A stretch of DNA of 64,000 nt from Martinezella tropici (GTDB lineage Bacteria; Pseudomonadota; Alphaproteobacteria; Rhizobiales; Rhizobiaceae), in NCBI GenBank assembly GCA_000799755.1, contig JUHI01000004.1:124001-188000 (forward strand). Direction: 5' to 3'. Of the stretch, positions 48,478 through 55,351 are shown in pieces (position 1 is the stretch's first letter; each line of letters begins with the position of its first letter). The translations under genes were made by a program, and so were the position numbers. The notes under the pieces are model-generated. The model had not been told where the DNA came from and did not search any database. It saw only the letters and a list, made by a program, of their open reading frames with translations.

Positions 48478-49989
48478 TCAGGCGTGGACGCGGCTGTCGG
48501 CCATGTAGCTGTCGAGGGCTGCGGCTTCATCCTTCGAGAGGTAGAGACCTTTCTTGGAGCGGCGCCAGAGGATGTCCGTGGCATTGTGAGCCCATTCCTG
48601 ATCTATCAGGTACCGCACTTCCGCCTCGTAGAGATCGCTTCCGAAACAGCGGCCGAGATCGGCGATGGTCTTTGCGTCACCAAGGATCATCGCCGACCGC
48701 GTGCCGTAGCGGCGAACGAGGCGGCGGGCATGTTGATCGGCAAGGAAAGGGTAGCGCGACTTGAGCTTGGAGACTTCCGCGTCATAGCCGCGTGCCGGAA
48801 AGTCGCCGCCGGGCAGCGAGCTCTTGGCGGTCCAGGGCGTGCCCTTGAGGCCGATCGCCTCGCCGATTTTTTCCAGCGCATGTTCGCCGAGCCGGCGATA
48901 GGTGGTGAGCTTGCCGCCGAAAACGTTCAAGAGCGGCGCCTGACCCTCTTCGCCTTCGACCTTCAGCACGTAATCGCGGGTCGCTTCCTGCGCCTTGGAC
49001 GCGCCGTCGTCATAAAGCGGGCGCACGGCCGAATAGGTCCAGACGATATCCTCGGGCCTTACCGGTTCCTTGAAATATTCGCTGGCGGCATTGCACAGAT
49101 AGAGGGTTTCCTCCTCGCTGATCTTCACGTCCTTCGGATCGTCCTTGTAGTCGCGATCCGTGGTGCCGATCAGCGTGAAATCCTGCTCATAGGGAATGGC
49201 GAAGATGATGCGGTTGTCCGGGTTCTGGAAGAAATAGGCGCGGGGACCGTCGAACTTCTTGCGCACGATGATATGGCTGCCCTGAACGAGGCGAACGTTG
49301 TGCACCTGGTTCTTGCCGAAGGCATCCGACAGGACATGGTCGACCCAGGGGCCGGCGGCATTGACCAGCATGCGCGAGCGGAACTGCCGCTTCTCGCCAT
49401 TGGCCGTGTTTTCCGTTTCGATGGCCCACACGGCACCTTCGCGCCGGGCGGAGATCACCTTCGTTCGCGGCATGATCGTTGCGCCGCGATCGGCCGCGTC
49501 GCGCGCGTTCAGAACCACCATGCGGGCATCGTCGACCCAGCCGTCGGAATATTCGAAGGCTTTGGTGAAAAGCGCCTTCAGCGGCTTGCCGGCAGGGTCG
49601 GTTTTCATGTCCAGCGTCGCCGTCGGCGGCAAGAGCTTTCGCCCGCCGAGGTGATCGTAGAGGAAAAGGCCGAGACGAATGAGCCAGGCGGGCCGGATGC
49701 CGCCCTTGTGATAGGGCAGCACGAAGCGCATCGGCCAGATGATGTGCGGCGCCATGGCCCAGAGCACTTCGCGCTCCATCAGCGATTCGCGCACCAGGCG
49801 GAATTCATAATGTTCGAGGTAGCGCAGCCCGCCATGGATGAGCTTGGTGGCGCCTGACGATGTGCCGGAGGCGAAGTCGTTCATTTCGGCGAGTGCGACC
49901 TTGTAGCCGCGGCCCGCGGCATCGCGGGCGATGCCGCAGCCATTGATGCCGCCGCCGATAACGAAGATGTCGTAGACCTGCTCGCTCAC
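48478..49989 (-). CDS. glpD: Aerobic glycerol-3-phosphate dehydrogenase
   Basis: 503 aa from GTG 49989. FAD flavoprotein that passes electrons from glycerol-3-phosphate to quinone at the inner membrane. Seen: FVIGGGINGCGIARDAAGRG (FAD Rossmann), GTSSGATKLIHGGLRYLEHYEF, GPWVDHVL, GTTDRDY and the C-terminal alpha domain with YLIDQEWAHNATDILWRRSKKGLY. Transcribed from the region downstream of glpR, 114 bp away, containing CGAAA repeats that may be GlpR sites. The stop is 10 bp from the soxR stop (convergent). Confidence 0.96.
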   Translation of the reverse strand: MSEQVYDIFVIGGGINGCGIARDAAGRGYKVALAEMNDFASGTSSGATKLIHGGLRYLEHYEFRLVRESLMEREVLWAMAPHIIWPMRFVLPYHKGGIRPAWLIRLGLFLYDHLGGRKLLPPTATLDMKTDPAGKPLKALFTKAFEYSDGWVDDARMVVLNARDAADRGATIMPRTKVISARREGAVWAIETENTANGEKRQFRSRMLVNAAGPWVDHVLSDAFGKNQVHNVRLVQGSHIIVRKKFDGPRAYFFQNPDNRIIFAIPYEQDFTLIGTTDRDYKDDPKDVKISEEETLYLCNAASEYFKEPVRPEDIVWTYSAVRPLYDDGASKAQEATRDYVLKVEGEEGQAPLLNVFGGKLTTYRRLGEHALEKIGEAIGLKGTPWTAKSSLPGGDFPARGYDAEVSKLKSRYPFLADQHARRLVRRYGTRSAMILGDAKTIADLGRCFGSDLYEAEVRYLIDQEWAHNATDILWRRSKKGLYLSKDEAAALDSYMADSRVHA

Positions 49990-50019
49990 CCGTCACCCCA
50001 CAAAGATCAATTCATTCCG

Positions 50020-50083
50020 CGAAAGCGAAAAACGAAATTAATTCATCTAAAGCGAAACAAATATGAATGTCAAACGAACGTTT
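50020..50083. promoter_or_regulatory. Candidate GlpR operator cluster upstream of glpD
   Basis: The 114-bp gap between glpR and glpD carries CGAAA at 50020, 50026, 50033 and 50053, and the dyad AAACGAACGTTT at 50072-50083. CGAAA/TTTCG repeats are typical half-sites for DeoR/GlpR-family repressors. The same motif recurs upstream of glpR. Confidence 0.6.
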
Positions 50084-50103
50084 CTTGACAGAAAACGAGC
50101 CAA

Positions 50104-50877
50104 TCAGGCCGATCTGCGAGAGGTTTCAACGAGATGCACGTCATGTTCCGCAGCGATGGATCGCACGGATTCGATACTACATTCGTCTGTTACGAACGTA
50201 TGAACCTGCGAGAGATGGCCGATGCGAACCGGGGCGGTTCGTTCGAACTTGGTGCTGTCGGCGACGAGGATGACATGCCGGGCATTGGCGATGATGGCCT
50301 GCGCAACTTTCACTTCGCGAAAATCGAAATCCAGAAGCGCGCCGTCAGGATCGATCGCGGAGGCGCCGATGACGGCATAGTCAACCTTGAACTGCTTGAT
50401 GAAATCGACGGCTGCCTCGCCGACGATGCCGCCGTCCGAGCCGCGCACCACACCGCCGGAAATGACGACCTCGATGGATGGGAAAATACGCAACTTATTG
50501 GCGACATTGATGTTATTCGTGATGACCATCAATTCCTGATGACCGAGAAGCGCCTCGCCGACGGCCTCGGTCGTGGTGCCGATGTTGATGAAAAGCGAGC
50601 TGTTGTTGGGGATCAGGCTGGCGGCGGCTCGGCCGATTGCATGTTTCTCGGATGCGGCGATAGAGCGTCTCGCTTCGTATTTCACGTTCTCGGTTCCGCC
50701 GGGAAAGATCGCGCCGCCATGCACGCGCGACAGCACGCGCCCGTCGCAGAGGTCGTTCAGATCCTTGCGGATGGTTTGCGGCGTCACCGAGAAACGCAGC
50801 GCCAGTTCCTCCACCAGCACGCGCCCCTCCGCCTTGGCGATGTCGAGAATCTCCGTCTGGCGCCCGGACAGGAACAT
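50104..50877 (-). CDS. glpR: DeoR/GlpR family transcriptional repressor
   Basis: 257 aa. N-terminal DeoR winged helix: RQTEILDIAKAEGRVLVEELALRFSVTPQTIRKDLNDL (key residues), followed by the diagnostic VHGGAIFPGG. The DeoR sensor domain follows: NIGTTTEAVGEAL, VITNNINVANKL, ISGGVVRGSDGGIVG, VILVADSTKF. Adjacent to glpD in the same orientation, so it most likely responds to glycerol-3-phosphate. The effector is inferred from context. Confidence 0.9.
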   Translation of the reverse strand: MFLSGRQTEILDIAKAEGRVLVEELALRFSVTPQTIRKDLNDLCDGRVLSRVHGGAIFPGGTENVKYEARRSIAASEKHAIGRAAASLIPNNSSLFINIGTTTEAVGEALLGHQELMVITNNINVANKLRIFPSIEVVISGGVVRGSDGGIVGEAAVDFIKQFKVDYAVIGASAIDPDGALLDFDFREVKVAQAIIANARHVILVADSTKFERTAPVRIGHLSQVHTFVTDECSIESVRSIAAEHDVHLVETSRRSA

Positions 50878-50880
50878 GGT

Positions 50881-50907
50881 TTTCGCTCCCTTTCTTTCGT
50901 TTTTTCG
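50881..50907. promoter_or_regulatory. TTTCG repeats upstream of glpR
   Basis: TTTCG occurs at 50881, 50895 and 50903 within 27 bp, just before the glpR start (minus strand) and in the 94-bp gap to the divergent SDR gene. It matches the CGAAA half-sites near glpD, suggesting autoregulation and possibly joint control of the SDR. Confidence 0.55.
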
Positions 50908-50971
50908 TCATCATATGATAAAGTGAAAATTCCGCAATTACCGGCGCGCGAATAGTGCGATTGGGGAGGTC

Positions 50972-51745
50972 ATGGTGTTTCATCCGAAGCTATTCGAAAA
51001 TCGCAACGTCGTGGTCACCGGCGCCGGCCGGGGTATCGGGCTGGAGGTCGCGCGGCAGTTTCTCGATTGCGGCGCCCACGTTCTCGCGCATATCGGCCGT
51101 GATGCCGCGCGCCAGTTGCCTGACTTTCTGATGGAGGCGGAGGCCGACCGCCGCGCCTTCCTGATTGCCGGCGATTTTGCTACCAGCAACGGCACGCGCG
51201 ATTTCGTCAGCGCCGCCGGCGAGCGTTTCGACCGCGTGGACGTGCTGGTCAACAATGCCGGAACGATGGTCGGCCGCTTCCCCGCCGGCGAATTGACGGA
51301 CGAGCAATATGCGGGGATCGTTCAGCTCAATCAGACCTCCGTCATGGAAGTGACGAGGGGGCTGTTGCCGCTGCTGCGGGCCGCCGGGCAGGCTGCGATC
51401 GTCAATACGGTTTCGATTTCCGCGCTGACGGGCGGCAGTCCGGGATCGGCGATCTATTCCGCGTCGAAGGCCTTCGTCTCGACCTATTCGAAAGCATTGG
51501 CGCGCGAGCTGGCGCCCGATGGCATTCGAGTGAACTGTGTCTCACCGGGCACGATAGCGACCGATTTCCATGAGCGCTATTCATCCAGAGAGAAGCTGGA
51601 GCAGACACGCAAGGCGATCCCGCTTCAACGCCTCGGCACACCGGAAGATTGCGCGCCCGCCTATCTCTTCCTCGCGTCACCTTCGCTTTCCGGCTACATC
51701 ACCGGGCAGGTGGTCGAGATCAATGGCGGCCAGCTTATCTGCTGA
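50972..51745 (+). CDS. Short-chain dehydrogenase/reductase
   Basis: 257 aa; GGGGAGG just before ATG 50972 supports the start. Seen: VVVTGAGRGIGLEVARQFLD for NAD(P) binding, VLVNNAGTMVG, VNTVSISALTGG with catalytic Ser, YSASKAFVSTYSKALA with Tyr-x3-Lys, VSPGTIATDFHERYS, and SLSGYITGQVVEINGGQLIC. Classical SDR. It is divergent from glpR and shares its control region; substrate unknown, though polyol or sugar-type substrates are common for such neighbours. Confidence 0.9.
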   Translation: MVFHPKLFENRNVVVTGAGRGIGLEVARQFLDCGAHVLAHIGRDAARQLPDFLMEAEADRRAFLIAGDFATSNGTRDFVSAAGERFDRVDVLVNNAGTMVGRFPAGELTDEQYAGIVQLNQTSVMEVTRGLLPLLRAAGQAAIVNTVSISALTGGSPGSAIYSASKAFVSTYSKALARELAPDGIRVNCVSPGTIATDFHERYSSREKLEQTRKAIPLQRLGTPEDCAPAYLFLASPSLSGYITGQVVEINGGQLIC

Positions 51746-51779
51746 TAAAACGGACCTTTTTTGGTTTTCCATGTCTTTT

Positions 51780-51839
51780 TTGAATCAGCGTGTGGTTTGA
51801 TAATATTATAAGCATACCTCTAGGGGTTCTCACTAGAGG
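51780..51839 (+). promoter_or_regulatory. Promoter and inverted-repeat operator of the ArsR gene
   Basis: TTGAAT (51780-51785) and TATTAT (51804-51809) are 18 bp apart. Immediately downstream CCTCTAG (51817-51823) and CTAGAGG (51833-51839) form perfect 7-bp inverted arms ending 7 bp before the ATG. A second dyad, ATAATATTAT, covers the -10. Such placement suits autorepression by the ArsR protein. Confidence 0.6.
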
Positions 51840-51846
51840 CTGTGAT

Positions 51847-52185
51847 ATGTCGTCGTCTCTACCGCAGGGTGGTGCAGCAGAGCATAATGTCGAGGAAATG
51901 ACCGATAGGGCGCGAAAGGCGAGCGCCCTGTTAAAAGCGCTGTCCCATGAGACCCGTCTGGCAATTCTTTTCATGCTTGCCAAGCACGAGAAAACGGTGA
52001 TGGAACTCGAGGCTCTTCTCGATCTGCCGCAGGCCGTCGTCTCGCAACATCTGGCACGCCTTCGCCTGGACAAGCTGGTCGATACGCGTCGCGAAGGGCG
52101 GCTTATCCACTACGCCGTTGCGCGGTCGGAAATCTGCGCCGTCGTCGATTCCCTGCAGAAAGCCTTTTGCCCGGGCGATCGCTGA
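51847..52185 (+). CDS. ArsR/SmtB family transcriptional regulator
   Basis: 112 aa from ATG 51847 with AGAGG 8 nt upstream; the earlier in-frame ATG at 51790 lies in the promoter. Winged helix typical of ArsR: KASALLKALSHETRLAILFMLAKHEKTVMELEALLDLPQAVVSQHLARLRLDKLV (key residues; recognition helix around QAVVSQHLARLR), then TRREGRLIHYAV. Only two Cys, both near the C-terminus (SEIC and AFCPGD), and no classical metal-binding CxC in the recognition helix, so the inducer may not be a metal; a thiol or sulfide sensor is possible. Lies 71 bp upstream of the LysR gene of the formate dehydrogenase locus. Confidence 0.88.
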   Translation: MSSSLPQGGAAEHNVEEMTDRARKASALLKALSHETRLAILFMLAKHEKTVMELEALLDLPQAVVSQHLARLRLDKLVDTRREGRLIHYAVARSEICAVVDSLQKAFCPGDR

Positions 52186-52255
52186 GATCTGAAGCCTCCT
52201 TGCGTGTTGCGCTTGCCGGGCGGCCGGTCTAACTCTTTTCCTGCGGGAGAGTGGG

Positions 52256-53149
52256 ATGATCGAAAAGCTGGAATTCTTCATCGCGTTGGCGAATCAGAAG
52301 CATTTTGGTCGCGCAGCCGAAGAATGCGGCGTGACGCAGCCGACATTGTCGGCTGCGATCCGGCAATTGGAAGATCAACTTGGCGTGATACTCGTCAGCC
52401 GCGGCTCACGCTTTCAAGGGTTGACGCCGGAGGGACAGCGCGTGCTCGAATGGGCCCGCCGCATCGTCGGCGACAGCCGCACCATGCGCGAGGAGATGCG
52501 CGCGGCGCGCAAGGGTCTTGCCGGTCACATCCGGATCGCGGCGATTCCGACGGCGCTGGCGATGGTGCAGAAAATCACCACGCCCTTTCAGGAAAGGCAT
52601 CCGGACGTCACCTTTTCCATCCTATCGCGCAACTCGCTGCAGGTTCTGAGCCTGCTCGAAAATCTCGAGATCGATGCCGGCATTACTTATTTGGAAAACG
52701 AGCCGCTCGGCCGGGTCACGAGCGTACCGCTCTATGCCGAGCGCTATCATCTCATCACGGCGGCCGGCAGCCCGTTTTCCGAGCGAAAAACAGTCACCTG
52801 GAAGGAGGTCGGCGATCTTCGGCTTTGTCTATTGACTGCAGACATGCAAAACCGCCGCATCATCAACCGGCATCTCACGGAGGCGGGAGTCCCAGCCAAG
52901 CCGACGCTTGAATCCAATTCGATGATCGTGCTGTTTTCGCATGTGCAGACCGGGCGATGGGCGAGCATCATGCCGAAGAATATCGCCGATTCCTTCGGAT
53001 TTCCTTCCGATATTCGCAAGATCCCGATCACGGAGCCCGACGCGGAGCATCTCGTCGGCCTGGTTGCCACACACCGCGAGCCCTTTACGCCCCTCGTCTC
53101 CGCCTTGTTGCATGAAGCAAGATTGCTCGCAGAAGGTGATAAGGTTTGA
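52256..53149 (+). CDS. LysR-type regulator upstream of the formate dehydrogenase operon
   Basis: 297 aa. MIEKLEFFIALANQKHFGRAAEECGVTQPTLSAAIRQLE (key residues, helix-turn-helix about 18-38), then an effector domain with HIRIAAIPTALAMVQKITTPF and GITYLENEPLGRV. Transcribed in the same direction as fds, not divergently. A 21-bp palindrome overlaps its stop codon, 165 bp before fdsG. It is comparable in position and family to FdsR/CbbR-type regulators of formate dehydrogenase genes in other proteobacteria; the regulatory link is inferred. Confidence 0.9.
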   Translation: MIEKLEFFIALANQKHFGRAAEECGVTQPTLSAAIRQLEDQLGVILVSRGSRFQGLTPEGQRVLEWARRIVGDSRTMREEMRAARKGLAGHIRIAAIPTALAMVQKITTPFQERHPDVTFSILSRNSLQVLSLLENLEIDAGITYLENEPLGRVTSVPLYAERYHLITAAGSPFSERKTVTWKEVGDLRLCLLTADMQNRRIINRHLTEAGVPAKPTLESNSMIVLFSHVQTGRWASIMPKNIADSFGFPSDIRKIPITEPDAEHLVGLVATHREPFTPLVSALLHEARLLAEGDKV

Positions 53150-53166
53150 TAGAAATTTTCTATCAA
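53146..53166. promoter_or_regulatory. 21-bp perfect palindrome at the start of the fds control region
   Basis: TTGATAGAAA, a central T, then TTTCTATCAA. It overlaps the LysR stop codon (53147-53149) and contains T-N11-A (T53150, A53162), the LysR box symmetry. AT-rich, with no GC stem or T run, so it is a poor terminator and a good candidate operator for fdsGBA. Confidence 0.72.
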
Positions 53167-53313
53167 GCAACGGGACTGCATTATTGATCCTTTGCCGCCT
53201 CCCTGCGACTTTATTTTTGGGGCGTAGTGATCGTACGTCCGAGGAGGAAATGCCGCACAAGCGTTTCCGAGAGCCGCTCGACGGCTTTCGGGGTTGTGCG
53301 CAGGAGGCTGCTG

Positions 53314-53793
53314 ATGAGTTTGAATCAAGGCGCGGGCGATATCGCAAACCGTGCCGGCACCATCATCGATAACATGAAATCGATGGAGGGGCCGCTTTTG
53401 CCGATCCTTCATGGAATTCAAGAGGAGTTCGGCTATGTGCCGCAGGATGCGCTGCCGCTGATTGCCAAGGCACTGAACCTCTCGCGCGCCGAAGTACATG
53501 GCGTCATGACCTTCTATCATGATTATCGCGATCACCCCACGGGTCGCCATGTCCTCAAGCTCTGTCGCGCCGAGGCCTGTCAGTCGATGGGCGGCGATGC
53601 GCTGGCGGAGCGCGTCAAGCGGCTGCTCGGCATCGATTTCCATCAGACCACGCTCGATGGCAGCGTCACGCTGGAGCCGGTCTACTGTCTCGGGCTCTGC
53701 GCCTGCGCGCCGGCGGCGATGCTGGATGGCGAACTCTATGGCCGGCTCGACGACGAAAGCGCTGACGACCTCGTTAAGGAGGCGCGCCAATGA
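53314..53793 (+). CDS. fdsG: NAD-dependent formate dehydrogenase gamma subunit
   Basis: 159 aa from ATG 53314, with AGGAGG 6 nt upstream; the upstream in-frame ATG at 53227 is rejected. NuoE-like thioredoxin-fold subunit with a [2Fe-2S] cluster: ligands Cys in CRAEACQSMGG (C-x4-C) and CLGLCACAPAAM (C-x3-C). Seen also: LLPILHGIQEEFGYVPQDALPLIA and GVMTFYHDYR. Passes electrons between FdsA and FdsB. The stop overlaps the fdsB start by 4 bp. Confidence 0.96.
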   Translation: MSLNQGAGDIANRAGTIIDNMKSMEGPLLPILHGIQEEFGYVPQDALPLIAKALNLSRAEVHGVMTFYHDYRDHPTGRHVLKLCRAEACQSMGGDALAERVKRLLGIDFHQTTLDGSVTLEPVYCLGLCACAPAAMLDGELYGRLDDESADDLVKEARQ

Positions 53794-55346
53794 CGCTCAC
53801 CATCTATATCCCCCGTGACGCGGCTGCCCTTTCTCTCGGTGCGGAGAAGGTGGCGACATCGGTTGCGCAGGAAATTGACAAACGTGGCCTGGATGCGCGC
53901 ATCGTGCGCAACGGTTCGCGCGGCATGTTCTGGCTCGAGCCGCTGGTCGAGGTCGAGATTAGCGGCAAGCGCATCGGCTATGGGCCGGTAAAGGCAAAGG
54001 ACGTAGCGGCACTCTTCGATGCCGGGCTCGCTGAAGGCGGCGAGCATCCGCTCTGTCTTGGGGAGGTCGAAAGCCTCCCATTCCTCAAGGAACAGACCCG
54101 CCTGACCTTTGCCCGCTGCGGCATTACCGATCCGCTCTCGCTGTCGGATTATGAAGCTCATGGCGGCCTGAAGGGGTTGCGTCGCGCGATCGGCATGGCG
54201 GCTGGCGATATCGTCAAGGACGTCACCGATTCCGGCCTGCGCGGCCGCGGCGGGGCTGGCTTCCCGACCGGCATCAAGTGGAAGACGGTGCTCGATGCGC
54301 CGGGTGACCGCAAATACATCGTCTGCAATGCAGACGAGGGCGATAGCGGTACATTTGCCGACCGGATGATCATGGAAGGCGATCCCTTCGTGCTGATCGA
54401 GGGCATGGCGATCGCAGGTCTCGCGACGGGCGCGACCAAGGGCTTCGTCTATACGCGTTCGGAATATCCGCATGCGATTGCTGCGATGACGGAAGCGGTG
54501 GAAATCGCCCGCAAGGCCGGCATTCTCGGCGCTTCGGTGCTCGGTTCCGGCAAGGCGTTCGACATGGAAATCCGCACCGGCGCTGGCGCTTACGTCTGCG
54601 GCGAGGAAACGGCGCTGCTGAACAGCCTCGAGGGCAAGCGCGGCATCGTGCGCGCCAAGCCGCCGCTGCCGGCGCATAAGGGCCTGTTCAACTGCCCTAC
54701 AGTCATCAACAACGTAATCTCGCTCGCCTCTGTCCCCATCATCATGGACAAGGGCGCAGCGTTCTATCGTGACTTCGGCATGGGCCGCTCGCGCGGCACG
54801 ATCCCGCTGCAGATCGCCGGCAACGTCAAGCATGGCGGTCTTTATGAGACAGCCTTCGGCCTTTCGCTCGGCGATATCGTCGACAGGATTGGTGGCGGCA
54901 CGATAACCGGGCGGCCGGTCAAGGCGGTGCAGGTGGGTGGTCCGCTCGGAGCGTATTTCCCGCGTGGCTTGTTCGACACCCCGTTCGACTATGAGGCCTT
55001 CGCGGCCAAGGATGGCCTGATCGGCCATGCCGGCATCGTCGTCTTCGACGATACCGCCGACATGCTGAAGCAGGCGCGGTTCGCGATGGAATTCTGCGCG
55101 GTCGAAAGCTGCGGCAAGTGCACGCCCTGCCGCATCGGCTCGACGCGCGGCGTCGAGACGGCCGACAAGATCGCCCAAGGAATCGAGCCTGAGAAGAACA
55201 GAGTTCTGCTTGCCGATCTCTGCAACACGATGAAGTTCGGCTCGCTCTGCGCGCTCGGTGGTTTCACACCCTATCCCGTCATGAGCGCGATGACCCATTT
55301 TCCGGAGGACTTTTCTCCGGCACCCTTGATTGAAGCGGCGGAGTAA
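53790..55346 (+). CDS. fdsB: NAD-dependent formate dehydrogenase beta subunit
   Basis: 518 aa, NuoF-like diaphorase subunit. Thioredoxin-like N-terminal region (about 1-125), then GRGGAGFPTGIKWKTV (NADH), CNADEGDSGTFADRMIMEGDP (FMN) and GAGAYVCGEETALLNSLEG. The [4Fe-4S] ligands lie in ESCGKCTPCRIGSTRG with a fourth Cys in the later GSLCALGG. Reduces NAD with electrons from FdsA/FdsG. Cytosolic. Confidence 0.97.
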   Translation: MTLTIYIPRDAAALSLGAEKVATSVAQEIDKRGLDARIVRNGSRGMFWLEPLVEVEISGKRIGYGPVKAKDVAALFDAGLAEGGEHPLCLGEVESLPFLKEQTRLTFARCGITDPLSLSDYEAHGGLKGLRRAIGMAAGDIVKDVTDSGLRGRGGAGFPTGIKWKTVLDAPGDRKYIVCNADEGDSGTFADRMIMEGDPFVLIEGMAIAGLATGATKGFVYTRSEYPHAIAAMTEAVEIARKAGILGASVLGSGKAFDMEIRTGAGAYVCGEETALLNSLEGKRGIVRAKPPLPAHKGLFNCPTVINNVISLASVPIIMDKGAAFYRDFGMGRSRGTIPLQIAGNVKHGGLYETAFGLSLGDIVDRIGGGTITGRPVKAVQVGGPLGAYFPRGLFDTPFDYEAFAAKDGLIGHAGIVVFDDTADMLKQARFAMEFCAVESCGKCTPCRIGSTRGVETADKIAQGIEPEKNRVLLADLCNTMKFGSLCALGGFTPYPVMSAMTHFPEDFSPAPLIEAAE

Positions 55347-55351
55347 GATCC

